Assembly: GCF_947489715.1 (NCBI RefSeq)
Contig: NZ_CANLER010000002.1
Span: 124,001 to 188,000, forward strand
DNA from: an uncultured Roseovarius sp.
Lineage (GTDB): Bacteria > Pseudomonadota > Alphaproteobacteria > Rhodobacterales > Rhodobacteraceae
Direction: 5' to 3'
DNA: 64,000 nucleotides
Below are positions 18,001 to 26,365 of this stretch, one piece after another (positions within the stretch are counted from its first letter, which is position 1; every line of letters starts with the position of its first letter). The position numbers were made by a program, and so were the translations under genes. Below the pieces are notes generated by a model. It did not search any database, had not been told where the DNA came from, and worked only from the letters and a program-made list of their open reading frames with translations.

Positions 18001-18578
18001 CGATGCTGAACCCGGTTTACCCGGCGGCGGTCATTTCGGGCAATACCGAGGTCAGCCAGGCCACCTGCAACGCGCTTTACGGCGCACTCGGTGTGATCGC
18101 CGGAAGCCAGGCGACGATGAATAATTTCGTCTGGGGTAATGACGATTTCCAGAATTACGAGACCATCGCCGGGGGCACCGGCGCGGGCCCCGGATTTCAG
18201 GGCTGCGACGCGGTGCAGAGCCACATGACCAACACCCGGATGACCGATCCCGAAGTGCTGGAGAAACGCTTTCCGGTCCGGCTGGAGGATTTCACCGTGC
18301 GCCCCGGATCGGGCGGCGCGGGCCAATGGCGCGGCGGTCACGGGCTGGTCCGGCGGCTCAGGTTCCTGGCGCCGGTTACCGTCACGACGCTCAGCAATCA
18401 CCGGATCATCCCGCCCTTTGGCGGCGATGGCGGCGCGCCGGGTATGGTCGGGCGCAATTGGGCCGAACTACCGGATGGAGAAGTCCGCGAGATGCCCGGC
18501 AATGGCGAGATTGACCTGCCTGCCGGCGCGGCCTTTGGCATGGAAACGCCGGGCGGCGGCGGCTGGGGAAAGGTCTGA
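15003..18578 (+). CDS. 5-oxoprolinase / hydantoinase, fused HyuA-HyuB
   Basis: This 1191-residue cytosolic enzyme carries both halves of the hydantoinase/oxoprolinase family in one chain. The HyuA half starts with the ASKHA phosphate motif DRGGTFTD near residue 8 and continues with [12 protein letters not shown] near residue 285. The HyuB half starts near residue 680 and contains [15 protein letters not shown] and [10 protein letters not shown]. The length fits ATP-dependent 5-oxoprolinase (OPLAH type), which opens 5-oxoproline to glutamate. The first sensible start is ATG 15003 behind AAGGGGGACGG. Substrate is inferred; related fusions act on hydantoins. Confidence 0.9.
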   Translation: MSGQWEFWIDRGGTFTDIVALDPSGDVHTHKLLSENPERYADAAVQGIREVMGVDGTFPDASIRAVKMGTTVATNALLERKGERVLLLITKGFRDLLLIGYQTRPRLFDLEIKRPDLLYEDVAEIDERLDAEGALVQPLDEDAARATLQAGFDKGIRAVAIAGLHAYMNPDHERRVAEMAAEIGFTQITASHQVSRLAKLVGRGDTTVVDAYLSPILRRYVDQVAGALDMGRACDALLFMQSSGGLTDAQLFQGKDAILSGPAGGIVGMVKTGEAAGHARLIGFDMGGTSTDVSHYAGDFERSFETEVAGVRMRAPMMDIHTVAAGGGSICKFEDGRFQVGPESAGADPGPACYRRGGPLAVTDCNVMLGKLNPDHFPHVFGPEGDQPLDADVVREKFAALARDVAAETGEDERSPEDMAEGFLRIAVDNMANAIKKISVQRGHDVTGYTLQCFGGAGGQHACLVADALGMTRVLIHPHAGVLSAYGMGLAEIRALREVQMDAPLAAVDQAAAALARIGDEAHAEVAGQGIDDITILRRAHLRYDGSHQPLDVPFGAPDRMQADFEAAHKQRFGFYSPERAILFDMLSVEAIGQTGQAPSPALPHGDGQPVAHIAMHADGAWQDVPLYDRDRLGPAARVSGPAVITEPTGTNVIEPGWAAHVDTMGNLILERVTAKARDRAAGTQADPVLLEVFNNLFMSVADQMGATLANTSWSVNIKERYDFSCAIFDDQGDLVANAPHVPVHLGSMSDAVKTIMRLNPDAAPGDAYMLNSPYNGGTHLPDVTVITPVFVEGKAAFWLGSRGHHADIGGRTPGSAPPDSSHIDDEGVLIDNVKLVDRGTLLETEAEALLGTCKYPCRNISQNMADLKAQVAANETGRQELLKVVDNYGIDVVTAYMGHVQDNAEESVRRVIDRLRDGQFTYPMDHGAVIEVKVTVDRAAREAVIDFTGTSNQHAGNYNAPKSIAYAVVLYVFRTMVGADIPLNQGCLTPLKVIVPDGSMLNPVYPAAVISGNTEVSQATCNALYGALGVIAGSQATMNNFVWGNDDFQNYETIAGGTGAGPGFQGCDAVQSHMTNTRMTDPEVLEKRFPVRLEDFTVRPGSGGAGQWRGGHGLVRRLRFLAPVTVTTLSNHRIIPPFGGDGGAPGMVGRNWAELPDGEVREMPGNGEIDLPAGAAFGMETPGGGGWGKV

Positions 18579-18685
18579 CGCGGAAGATTTTGCACATAAG
18601 AATATGGATCGTATGCCCCGGGCAGACGGGCGTTGACCGGTCGGCAAATGCCCTGAGTGACGAAAAAACTTTCGCCCCATCTTGT

Positions 18686-18709
18686 AATTATCCCTAACTA
18701 GGGATAATT
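18686..18709. promoter_or_regulatory. Perfect palindrome, likely MarR operator
   Basis: Two 11-base arms (AATTATCCCTA and TAGGGATAATT) are perfect reverse complements around AC. The site ends 7 bases before the MarR-type ATG at 18717, so a bound repressor would block initiation. Such a long exact palindrome in front of a MarR gene strongly suggests autoregulation of the three-gene cassette. Confidence 0.7.
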
Positions 18710-18716
18710 GACCGTC

Positions 18717-19175
18717 ATGAAACATGAGAATCAGAACCGAGAAAACCAAACCCTGGTGCTGGCCCTGCTGCGCAGCCAGCAACTTTTCCTGCGCGCAATG
18801 GGGCCGGTGTTTCGATCCGCAGGCCTCACGGCGTCTCAATGGGACGTGCTGGAAACGCTTAGCAACAAGCAAGCGTTGTCGATCAATGATCTGATGCGAC
18901 TGACGCTCTCGACCTCCGGCAACCTAGATGTTGTGGTCAAGAACCTGATCCAGACCGGCTTGGTCGAGAAAACGATTGATGAAACCGACAGACGGGCGCG
19001 GGTTTTGCGTCTGACCCCTGCCGGACATCAAAAAGTGGCCGAGTTCCTGCCAACACATAATCGCGCCTTGGACCAGATTTTCTCGGGTCTCAGCGCGCAC
19101 GATAAACGTGAGACGATCAAGATGCTCAACCGGCTCCGTAAAAAGCTGCCGCAACCACAGAAAGGCCGAACATGA
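18717..19175 (+). CDS. MarR-family transcriptional regulator
   Basis: This 152-residue winged-helix protein has the MarR core: GLTASQWDVLETLSNK, then SGNLDVVVKNLIQTGLVEKT, and the wing DETDRRARVLRLTPAG near residue 85. No cysteine lies in the usual redox positions. It overlaps the following membrane-protein gene by 4 bases (ATGA). A perfect palindrome is placed just upstream of its start. Confidence 0.93.
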   Translation: MKHENQNRENQTLVLALLRSQQLFLRAMGPVFRSAGLTASQWDVLETLSNKQALSINDLMRLTLSTSGNLDVVVKNLIQTGLVEKTIDETDRRARVLRLTPAGHQKVAEFLPTHNRALDQIFSGLSAHDKRETIKMLNRLRKKLPQPQKGRT

Positions 19176-19549
19176 CAAACAGAACTTTCCTGACAGCACA
19201 TGGCGTAATCTATATTTTCTTCGCCCTCGCGCTTTTCTTTGCCCCGGCCATTCTTTGGCCGAATTACGGCCTGCAACTGAACGATCAGTATGCGGTGTTC
19301 CTGTCCCAACATAACGCGATCTTCCTTGGTGGCATCGGGATCATCAGTTTTCTGTTTCGCGATGCTGGCAACGGCAACGACACCGCCCGGAAAATCTTGG
19401 CTGGCCTGATGTGGACCAATCTGCTTGGCGTCATCATCACGCTTTATGCCTGTTTGACCGGAATATTCACCGGGTTCGGCTGGTCCGATCCAATCTTCTT
19501 TGCGCTGCTTGCCGCCCTGAGCTTTGTGCAGCTTGGCAAGAACCGCTGA
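19172..19549 (+). CDS. Four-helix membrane protein of unknown function
   Basis: This 125-residue protein has about four membrane helices (GVIYIFFALALFFAPAILW, AIFLGGIGIISFLF, GLMWTNLLGVIITLYACLTG, PIFFALLAALSFVQL). The size and pattern are reminiscent of DoxX-like or DUF4345-like small membrane proteins, but I cannot assign a family. It lies between a MarR regulator and a YdhR-like monooxygenase, and translation is coupled to marR. A role in handling a lipophilic or reactive compound is only suggested by those neighbours. Confidence 0.75.
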   Translation: MTNRTFLTAHGVIYIFFALALFFAPAILWPNYGLQLNDQYAVFLSQHNAIFLGGIGIISFLFRDAGNGNDTARKILAGLMWTNLLGVIITLYACLTGIFTGFGWSDPIFFALLAALSFVQLGKNR

Positions 19550-19594
19550 TTGCACGCAAGTCACCGCAACCACCACATCGAGGAAAACCAAACC

Positions 19595-19909
19595 ATGAGC
19601 ACGCTAAAAATCTGGGACCTGCACATGACCTATGATGGTCCGATCACTGACGCGTTTCTGGCAGGCACCAGAGAGCTTGCCGAGAGCATTGCCCAGGAGC
19701 CCGGCATCATCTGGAAAATCTGGACCGTCGAAGAAGGCACCAACCACTACGGGTCCACCTATCTGTTTCGGAATCGCGAATATCTTGAGGTCTATAAGGC
19801 GATGCACGTGAAGCGCCTCGAAGCGATCGGGATCACGGTGACCGCCGACCACATATTCGACGTGATGGAAGATGTCAGCGCGATCAACAACGCCCCGCTT
19901 GCCGGCTAG
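19595..19909 (+). CDS. YdhR-like antibiotic-biosynthesis-monooxygenase-fold protein
   Basis: This 104-residue protein of the YdhR/ABM ferredoxin-like fold has the family pattern FLAGTRELAESIAQEPGIIWKIW, then GSTYLFRNREYLEVYKAMH near residue 55. Relatives are small, often cofactor-free monooxygenases or their look-alikes. It is the last gene of the MarR cassette, 45 bases after the membrane protein, and is followed by an 11-bp stem hairpin. Confidence 0.85.
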   Translation: MSTLKIWDLHMTYDGPITDAFLAGTRELAESIAQEPGIIWKIWTVEEGTNHYGSTYLFRNREYLEVYKAMHVKRLEAIGITVTADHIFDVMEDVSAINNAPLAG

Positions 19910-19915
19910 CGATGA

Positions 19916-19950
19916 ATCCGGGCCTCAAGCCGACCGGCAGAGGCCCGGAT
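19916..19950 (+). terminator. Hairpin after the MarR cassette
   Basis: The 11-bp arms ATCCGGGCCTC and GAGGCCCGGAT are perfect complements around a 13-base loop, 6 bases after the YdhR-like stop. There is no T-run, so it may act as an mRNA 3' end stabiliser or a weak terminator. Confidence 0.5.
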
Positions 19951-20036
19951 ACGCGCCGCAAAATTGACACTGGTAAGCGGCTGCCAACCCACGTGTCAGG
20001 GCCAGAAAAGATCACCCAAGATCACGGCATCCCGCG

Positions 20037-20504
20037 CTATTCCACCATCGCATCAAGGTTGTAGCCCTTGAACTCCTTCAGCGTCGACAGGCTGAGAAGG
20101 GTTTTGACCTGCGCGACCGAGGGGATTTCAGATAAGCGGTTGCGGTAAAAATCCTCGTAATCCGAGGGGTTACTTGCCGCGACCCGCATCAGATAGTCGA
20201 ATTCGCCGGAGATCCGATGGCATTCCAGCACGTCGGGCATCGCCCTGATCTTCTCTTCGAACGGCTCCTGATCGCGGTTGTAATGCGACGACAGTTTCAC
20301 CTCGATGAAAACCTGCATTTCCAGCCCGACCGTCTTGCGATCGACAATGGCCGCATAGTTCAGAATTGTGCCGTTGGATTCCAGTATTTTGACGCGCCGG
20401 TGACAGGCGGACAGCGACAAACCCACCTTTTCCGAAAGGCGATTCATCGGGATCTGGCCATCTTTTTGAAGTATGGAAAGAATGCGGTAGTCTAGTCGAT
20501 CCAT
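20037..20504 (-). CDS. Lrp/AsnC-family transcriptional regulator
   Basis: This 155-residue regulator has an N-terminal helix-turn-helix (DYRILSILQKDGQIPMNRLSEKVGLSLSACHRRVKILE) and a C-terminal RAM/AsnC ligand domain (FIEVKLSSHY, then HRISGEFDYLMRVAA). It is transcribed away from the UspA and sodium:alanine symporter genes. Lrp-type proteins often sense an amino acid and control its transport, so the symporter 600 bases away is a reasonable target. No strong palindrome was found in the 147-base gap. Confidence 0.92.
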   Translation of the reverse strand: MDRLDYRILSILQKDGQIPMNRLSEKVGLSLSACHRRVKILESNGTILNYAAIVDRKTVGLEMQVFIEVKLSSHYNRDQEPFEEKIRAMPDVLECHRISGEFDYLMRVAASNPSDYEDFYRNRLSEIPSVAQVKTLLSLSTLKEFKGYNLDAMVE

Positions 20505-20651
20505 TGTAAAATTTCCTAACTCTATCCTTTATTACGCAAGTATTTCCAAAAATTTCCCATAAGACAACACGCTTCAAGGTTTTTTGTGGCGCAACCTGTG
20601 GTATTGTCAAATGGCGCCAGACACGGCGCAATGACAAAACGGGAGGATTTA

Positions 20652-21086
20652 ATGTCCGGAAAAATCGTCGTCGGCTATGACGGCAGTGAAGCGTCCAATC
20701 GGGCGCTGGATTTCGCTGTTGAACGAGCTAAAAGTCAGGGTGGCAGCGTGATGATCGCCCATGTTCTGGAATGGTCAGCCTATTCCTTTTTGACCCCGAC
20801 CGAACTGGAAGAACGGCACAAGCGCCGCAACGAGGAATTGGCGCGGGCGAAAGAAGCGCTGATGGACCCAACCGTCGCCCGGCTTGCCGACAGCGGCGTG
20901 GCGGTCGAAACGTCCATCAAATACGGCCATATCGCCAATACATTGGCAAATATTTGCAAGGAAAGCGACGCCAGTCAGATCGTGATCGGACGCGACGGTG
21001 AAACCAGCCTCGGTTCACGGGTCTTCGGCTCGGTCGCCAGCACGCTGGCACAGGCCGCACCGGTGCCCTGCACCATCGTGCCATAA
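20652..21086 (+). CDS. Universal stress protein (UspA family)
   Basis: This 144-residue cytosolic protein starts KIVVGYDGSEASNRALDFA. Near its end it has the ATP-binding signature G-2X-G-9X-G-S (GRDG...GSVAS), so it belongs to the nucleotide-binding Usp class. ATG 20652 is preceded by GGAGG at 7 bases. It lies 26 bases ahead of the alanine symporter gene and is probably co-transcribed with it, an arrangement in which Usp proteins often modulate a transporter. Confidence 0.92.
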   Translation: MSGKIVVGYDGSEASNRALDFAVERAKSQGGSVMIAHVLEWSAYSFLTPTELEERHKRRNEELARAKEALMDPTVARLADSGVAVETSIKYGHIANTLANICKESDASQIVIGRDGETSLGSRVFGSVASTLAQAAPVPCTIVP

Positions 21087-21112
21087 ACAATAAGAAACTC
21101 AGGGATAGTCAT

Positions 21113-22657
21113 ATGTTTCGCAATCTAACCTATACGGCAAGCGCCGCGGCCGGGCTGGCAATGACCAGCGCCCCGGCGATGGCCCAGACGCTCGACGAGA
21201 AGGTGAACGAGATGTTCGCCAATTCGACCGGCTGGTTCGTCAACTTCATCTTCAGCCCGTTTCCGGGCACAACCTTCCCCTGGATCGTGATGTGGCTGGT
21301 GGTCGCCGCCACCGTGTTCACGATCTATTTCGGATTCATCCAGTTCCGCGCCTTCGCGCATTCGATCTCGTTGGTCAAAGGCGATTATTCCGACCCGAAC
21401 GATGCCGGTGAGGTCAGCCATTTCCAGGCTCTTGCCACGGCGCTTTCGGGCACAGTGGGCCTGGGTAACATCGCCGGCGTGGCGGTGGCCGTGGGCATTG
21501 GTGGCCCGGGTGCTACCTTCTGGATGATCCTGGCCGGCCTGATGGGCATGGCCTCGAAATTCACCGAATGTACGCTGGGCGTGAAATACCGCAACGAATA
21601 CGAGGACGGCACCGTTTCGGGTGGTCCGATGTATTACCTGACCAAGGGCTTTGCTGAACGCGGCGTGCCCGGGGGCAAGATCCTGGCGGTGATGTTCTCG
21701 ATCTTCTGTATCCTCGGCGCCTTTGGCGGCGGCAACATGTTCCAGGCCAACCAGGCGCATGCACAGATCTCGGGCGTTGTTGGCGACTACCCAGGCTGGA
21801 TTACCGGGATCGTCTTTGCCTGTGTCGTCTTTGCAGTCATCGTTGGCGGCCTGAAATCCATCGCCAAAGTGACGGAAAAGGTCGTGCCTTTCATGGGCGT
21901 GATGTATGTGCTCGCCGCGCTGGTCATCCTGCTGATGAACGCGGACAAGATCGGCTGGGCCTTCGGTCAGATCTTCAACGGTGCCTTCACCGGTGCTGGT
22001 GTTGCCGGTGGTATGGTCGGCGCGCTGATCCAGGGCTTCAAACGGGCCGCCTTCTCGAACGAGGCGGGCGTTGGTTCTGCCGCGATCGCCCACTCGGCGG
22101 TGCGCACCAAAGAGCCGATCACCGAAGGGTTCGTTTCACTGCTGGAGCCGTTCATCGACACGGTCGTGATCTGCACCATGACAGCGCTGGTGATCATCAT
22201 CACCGGTCAATTGATCCAGGACCCGAATACCGGCCTCTACCTGCTGGATGAGGGTGGCGCGACCATTCAGACCATTGACGGCAACAAGGGCGTGGCGTTG
22301 ACATCGGCGGCCTTCTCCTCGGCCTTCGGATGGTTCAAATACGTCCTGGCGATCGCGGTGATCCTGTTTGCCTTCTCGACCATGATCAGCTGGTCCTACT
22401 ACGGCCTCAAGGCCTGGACCTACCTGTTCGGCGAGGGTCACACCAAAGAGCTGGTGTTCAAGATCATCTTCTGCGTCTTCGTGGTCATCGGTGCCGCTGC
22501 CAATCTTGGCCCGGTCATCGACTTCTCGGATGCGGCGATCTTTGCGATGGCGGTTGTGAACATCTTCGGCCTCTACTTCCTGATGCCGATCGTCAAGGCC
22601 GAGCTGGAAAGCTACATGAGCCGTCTGAAATCAGGCGAGATCAAGAAATACGCCTGA
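21113..22657 (+). CDS. Sodium:alanine symporter (AGCS family)
   Basis: This 514-residue inner-membrane transporter uses the sodium gradient to import alanine or glycine. After a cleavable-looking N-terminus (to about residue 25, APAMAQ) there are around 10-11 membrane segments. The AGCS signatures include ALSGTVGLGNIAGVAVAVG near residue 105, GGPMYYL near 165 and RAAFSNEAGVGSAAIAH near 310. It is followed by a strong Rho-independent terminator. Regulation by the nearby Lrp-type protein is an inference. Confidence 0.94.
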   Translation: MFRNLTYTASAAAGLAMTSAPAMAQTLDEKVNEMFANSTGWFVNFIFSPFPGTTFPWIVMWLVVAATVFTIYFGFIQFRAFAHSISLVKGDYSDPNDAGEVSHFQALATALSGTVGLGNIAGVAVAVGIGGPGATFWMILAGLMGMASKFTECTLGVKYRNEYEDGTVSGGPMYYLTKGFAERGVPGGKILAVMFSIFCILGAFGGGNMFQANQAHAQISGVVGDYPGWITGIVFACVVFAVIVGGLKSIAKVTEKVVPFMGVMYVLAALVILLMNADKIGWAFGQIFNGAFTGAGVAGGMVGALIQGFKRAAFSNEAGVGSAAIAHSAVRTKEPITEGFVSLLEPFIDTVVICTMTALVIIITGQLIQDPNTGLYLLDEGGATIQTIDGNKGVALTSAAFSSAFGWFKYVLAIAVILFAFSTMISWSYYGLKAWTYLFGEGHTKELVFKIIFCVFVVIGAAANLGPVIDFSDAAIFAMAVVNIFGLYFLMPIVKAELESYMSRLKSGEIKKYA

Positions 22658-22680
22658 TCTTCGGTAACAAAAACATCAAG

Positions 22681-22710
22681 GGGCCGGTGCATAATGCGCC
22701 GGCCCTTTTT
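22681..22710 (+). terminator. Rho-independent terminator after the symporter
   Basis: A 10-bp stem (GGGCCGGTGC pairing with GCGCCGGCCC, one G-U pair) around ATAAT is followed by five T. It lies 24 bases after the symporter stop and is a textbook intrinsic terminator. Confidence 0.9.
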
Positions 22711-22745
22711 ATATGCCTGCCCATTTGTTCGCACCACACTGTCAA

Positions 22746-23492
22746 TTATCGAATTCGGGCCGCTATGAAATGCAGGGGCAAGATAAAACGCCGCCGCTCA
22801 TCCCCCAGGCTGGCAAGCGCCTCTTTCTCAACAGCCGCTAGAATCTCCGAATGACCGTCCAGTTGCGCCTTGCGATAAGCCGACCAAGATCGGACAAACC
22901 CGGCAATTTGCGGGGCAGTCCAGTGCAAACTGCATACGAAACCTGGCACTGCCACGGGGTCAAACGGCATCTGAAGTTCTTCTCTCGAATACCCCCGCCA
23001 ACTCAGCCGGTTGCCCTCGGACCAATAGGGTTCAAGAATTTTGATCACCGGATCAACAAGACGATCTTGCACATCCGTTTCGGTTTCCGCGCCGTGATAC
23101 GTCCAGGCGCAAAAAATCGCGTCCTTTCGTGCAACACGGTGGACCTCTTCCCAAAACGGCACATGATCGAACCAATGCAGCGCCGTCGCCACCGTGATCG
23201 CGTCGACGGAATGCGACGGCAGGCCCGATACATGGGCCGCCCCTTGCGCATAGGTGATTTTTGAATGCTTGGGGGCCTGGCGTATTTGCTCGGGGTCAAT
23301 ATCCGTGGCGTGAATGCGTGCAAAGTGATCCGAAAGCTTTAGGGCGGCCTGACCGGAGCCGGTTCCCACATCCCACGCCAAATCATGCCGGGTGGCTTCA
23401 CCGGCGATCCATTGAAACATCGCATCGGGATATGTGGGCCGCGATGAATGGTAAGCCTTGGCGTTCAGACCGAATGTCGTCGCATTTTCCAT
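22746..23492 (-). CDS. Class I SAM-dependent methyltransferase
   Basis: This 248-residue protein has the Rossmann methyltransferase motifs: DVGTGSGQAALKL near residue 42 (motif I), HATDIDPEQI (motif II) and LPSHSVDAITVATALHWFD near residue 93 (motif IV region). It is close to the Methyltransf_11 group that includes yeast Crg1-like and trans-aconitate-type methyltransferases. The substrate cannot be inferred. It stands alone and is convergent with the symporter terminator. Confidence 0.88.
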   Translation of the reverse strand: MENATTFGLNAKAYHSSRPTYPDAMFQWIAGEATRHDLAWDVGTGSGQAALKLSDHFARIHATDIDPEQIRQAPKHSKITYAQGAAHVSGLPSHSVDAITVATALHWFDHVPFWEEVHRVARKDAIFCAWTYHGAETETDVQDRLVDPVIKILEPYWSEGNRLSWRGYSREELQMPFDPVAVPGFVCSLHWTAPQIAGFVRSWSAYRKAQLDGHSEILAAVEKEALASLGDERRRFILPLHFIAARIR

Positions 23493-23638
23493 GAACGGCT
23501 TCTAGCATATGACAGCCCCCGGCGCGAATGCGGGGCCGCGATCAGAGCGATCCCCTGACCACCATGATCAGACGAAACCCCATCATCGCATCACCGAAAA
23601 AAATGCCATCTGCCCGGCACGTCCTGAACCGGCAACGG

Positions 23639-24121
23639 CTAAAGTCGCAATTCCCGCTCATGCTCGGTGATGTGGTCGCGCGGCGGTGGCAAGGCCCCGG
23701 TTGCGCCCGTTGATCTGAACCCCGCGCCCCGATAAAGCGCGATGCCCGCAACGTTCTGATCGGCGACATCCAGCACCAACCTGTCGAAACCGGTATCCCG
23801 CGCCCAGTCGATGACCGACCGGACCAGAGCAGCGCCAATGCCCCGGCCGCGTGCCTCGGGCGCTGTCCACATTCCGAAAAGGCCCGCCACACCGGCCCGG
23901 CCTTGCCACGGGGCACCCGAGACGACACCAATATCGCCCCCCTGCGCCATCGCCACAAAGGTTGCCGACCGGTCTGACAGCCGCTGCTGCCAATCGGCAG
24001 GGTTCAGTCTGGTTTCTGCGGCCAGCGTGCTGCCAAACGCATCAGGCGCATCGGCCAGCCCCGACAGACGGATCTTGCGGTACCGCTGCCATTGATCGGG
24101 CAAGAGGCGCTCTATCTTCAA
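23639..24121 (-). CDS. GNAT-family N-acetyltransferase
   Basis: This roughly 160-residue acetyltransferase has the acetyl-CoA binding motif near residue 92 (MWTAPEARGRGIGAALVRSVIDWA) and the motif B region ADQNVAGIALYRGAGF. I chose TTG 24121 because GGGAGG lies 5 bases upstream and the protein then begins MKIERLLPDQW, a common GNAT start. The first in-frame ATG (24166) has no ribosome binding site. The same frame stays open far upstream, but that part overlaps the divergent phosphoesterase gene. Substrate unknown. Confidence 0.85.
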   Translation of the reverse strand: MKIERLLPDQWQRYRKIRLSGLADAPDAFGSTLAAETRLNPADWQQRLSDRSATFVAMAQGGDIGVVSGAPWQGRAGVAGLFGMWTAPEARGRGIGAALVRSVIDWARDTGFDRLVLDVADQNVAGIALYRGAGFRSTGATGALPPPRDHITEHERELRL

Positions 24122-24259
24122 TCCTACCTCCCTCACATCGCCTATGTGGGTCGCATCCGCGCCCATGATACAAAGCCAAAGCCAGATTATCCCGCCCACC
24201 CCCGCGGTCCCTAATCTTTTCCGGTGGACATTTGACCGCCGCCACGGCTTTTTGTCCAC

Positions 24260-24985
24260 ATGACCCGACCAATTTACGTCATCCCCGATATTCACGGCCA
24301 GTTGGCCCTGCTTGATGAGGCGCTTGCCCGGATCGAGACCGATGGCGGCGCGGACGCCAAGGTGGTCTTTCTGGGCGATTACGTGGATCGCGGTCCCGAC
24401 AGCCGCGGTGTGATCGAAACGCTGATCGCCGGTCAGGCCGCAGGCCGGGACTGGATCACGCTCAGGGGCAATCACGATCAGATGTTTCTGGATTTTCTCG
24501 ATCAGGGGACAATCGACAGCCCAAGGCTCAGCAAGCCCGGTTACAGTTGGCAGCATCATCGGCTGGGCGGGGTCGAAACCCTGGCCTCCTACGGTGTGAC
24601 CGCTTCTGCCGATACACCCCGGCATCCTGAGGCCCTGCGCGCCGTGCCGTCGTCGCATCGGGACTGGCTGGCTGGTCTGCCGCTTTATCACCTCGCCGGA
24701 GAGGTGCTGTTTCTGCATGCCGGGATCAAACCGGGGCTGCCGCTTGATCAACAGGATGGCGACGATCTGATGTGGATACGAAACGAGTTTCACAAATACA
24801 GGAAACCGCATCCCTGGCTGATTGTGCACGGCCACACGCCGGTGGATTTCCCCACCCATTTCGGCAACCGGATTGATCTGGATGGCGGTGCGGGCTGGGG
24901 CCGTGCCCTGTGGCCGGCGGTTTTTGAAGGGCGCGATTGCTGGCTTCTGACCGAGACCGGGCGCGAGCCACTTATCGCCGGATAG
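24260..24985 (+). CDS. Metallophosphoesterase (PP2A-like serine/threonine phosphatase family)
   Basis: This 241-residue protein carries the calcineurin-like dimetal motifs in order: DIHGQLALLDEAL near residue 10, GDYVDRGPDSRG near 41, GNHDQMFLDF near 72, HAGIKPGLPLDQQ near 153 and HGHTPV near 192. It may act as a protein phosphatase or on small phosphodiesters. It is divergent from the GNAT gene. A 189-base gap with GTACG repeats follows. Confidence 0.93.
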   Translation: MTRPIYVIPDIHGQLALLDEALARIETDGGADAKVVFLGDYVDRGPDSRGVIETLIAGQAAGRDWITLRGNHDQMFLDFLDQGTIDSPRLSKPGYSWQHHRLGGVETLASYGVTASADTPRHPEALRAVPSSHRDWLAGLPLYHLAGEVLFLHAGIKPGLPLDQQDGDDLMWIRNEFHKYRKPHPWLIVHGHTPVDFPTHFGNRIDLDGGAGWGRALWPAVFEGRDCWLLTETGREPLIAG

Positions 24986-25006
24986 GCCCGTCAGGCCGGT
25001 GCAAAA

Positions 25007-25084
25007 CGTACGACCCGTACGCCCCTATCGGCAAACACCCCGATTTACGTACGGAACGCATGTACGATCCGTACGCTTTGTACG
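25007..25084. repeat. Six GTACG elements upstream of the thiolase gene
   Basis: The hexamer CGTACG or TGTACG occurs at 25007, 25016, 25048, 25061, 25070 and 25079. Start-to-start spacings are 9, 32, 13, 9 and 9 bases, so most copies form 9-bp direct repeats. CGTACG is itself palindromic. The block lies 91-168 bases before the thiolase start, where a regulator-binding array would sit. No known regulator is recognised. Confidence 0.6.
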
Positions 25085-25174
25085 TTTCAGCGGGACGCGT
25101 GACGTAACATCACATTGTGATGCCCTGGTGGTTTCCGCTAGTTTCGGACGACTCATAAACACAGGAGATTTCCC

Positions 25175-26350
25175 ATGACCGATATCGTTCTTCTCGATGG
25201 CGCCCGTACTGCAATCGGAACCTTCGGCGGCTCGCTTGCCGGGGTGCCTCCCACCCAGCTGGGCGCGACCGTCGCGCGCGAGGCGCTGGCGCGCTCCGGC
25301 GTTGAGGGCGCTCAGGTGGGGCACGTGGTTTTTGGCCATGTAATCAATACCGAACCCCGCGATATGTATCTGTCACGCGTGGCGGCGATGGATGCGGGCA
25401 TTCCCGATGCGGCGCCCGCGATGAACGTGAACCGCCTGTGTGGATCAGGCGCGCAAGCTGTTGTTTCCGCGATACAAAACCTGATGCTGGGGGATGCGGA
25501 TTTTGCCCTGGCCGGGGGCGCTGAAAGCATGAGCCGCTCTCCCTTCATCGTGCCCGATCAGCGGTGGGGCGCAAAGATGGGCGACGTGCGGACGCTTGAT
25601 ATGATGCTGGGTGCGCTCAACTGTCCTTTTGGCACCGGCCATATGGGTGTGACGGCCGAGAATGTCGCGGCCGAGCATGACATCAGCCGCGAAGATCAGG
25701 ACGCCTTCGCTGTCGAAAGCCAGACCCGCGCGGCAGCAGCGATCGAAGCAAGCCATTTCAAATCCCAGATCGTCCCGGTCGAGGTAAAGGTGCGGCGTGA
25801 AATGGTCGCCTTTGACACCGACGAACACCCCAAACCGACAACCATGGAATCCCTCGCCGGTCTACGCGCGGTATTTCAGAAGGACGGTTCTGTAACCGCC
25901 GGAAATGCAAGCGGAATTAACGATGGCGCCGCTGCCGTGGTGATGGCCCGGGCCGACGCCGCTGAGGCTGCAGGCCTGAAGCCCAAGGCGCGCATTCTGG
26001 GCTACGCCCATGCCGGCGTCCGCCCCGAGGTGATGGGCATCGGCCCGGTGCCCGCAGTGGAAAACCTGATGGCCCGCACGGGTCTTTCCGTGTCGGACTT
26101 CGACGTGATCGAATCGAACGAAGCCTTCGCCGCGCAGGCCTTGGCCGTCAACAAGGGGTTGGGGCTGGATGCGGCCAAGGTCAACCCGAACGGGGGTGCC
26201 ATCGCGCTTGGCCATCCGGTGGGGGCAACGGGCGCAATCCTGACGGTCAAGGCGCTTTATGAGTTGGAGCGTATCGGTGGATCAAAAGCGTTGATCACCA
26301 TGTGCATTGGTGGCGGACAAGGCATCGCCCTGGCTATCGAGCGGCTGTAG
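25175..26350 (+). CDS. Acetyl-CoA C-acyltransferase (thiolase, PhaA/BktB type)
   Basis: This 391-residue biosynthetic-type thiolase condenses two acyl-CoA molecules or runs the reverse step in beta-oxidation. The nucleophile Cys is in NVNRLCGSGAQAV near residue 89. The active-site His is in NGGAIALGHPVGATGA near residue 349 and the second Cys is in MCIGGGQGIA near 380. No phaB or acyl-CoA dehydrogenase gene is adjacent, so polymer synthesis versus degradation cannot be told. ATG 25175 follows CAGGAG at 6 bases. Confidence 0.94.
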   Translation: MTDIVLLDGARTAIGTFGGSLAGVPPTQLGATVAREALARSGVEGAQVGHVVFGHVINTEPRDMYLSRVAAMDAGIPDAAPAMNVNRLCGSGAQAVVSAIQNLMLGDADFALAGGAESMSRSPFIVPDQRWGAKMGDVRTLDMMLGALNCPFGTGHMGVTAENVAAEHDISREDQDAFAVESQTRAAAAIEASHFKSQIVPVEVKVRREMVAFDTDEHPKPTTMESLAGLRAVFQKDGSVTAGNASGINDGAAAVVMARADAAEAAGLKPKARILGYAHAGVRPEVMGIGPVPAVENLMARTGLSVSDFDVIESNEAFAAQALAVNKGLGLDAAKVNPNGGAIALGHPVGATGAILTVKALYELERIGGSKALITMCIGGGQGIALAIERL

Positions 26351-26365
26351 GGCAATCGCAAAATA

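Noticed and set aside
16899..18401. A 500-codon minus-strand open frame
   Set aside because: It is antisense to the conserved HyuB half of the oxoprolinase.
24122..24859. Long N-terminal extension of the GNAT frame
   Set aside because: It overlaps the divergent metallophosphoesterase gene, and a ribosome binding site supports the internal TTG start.
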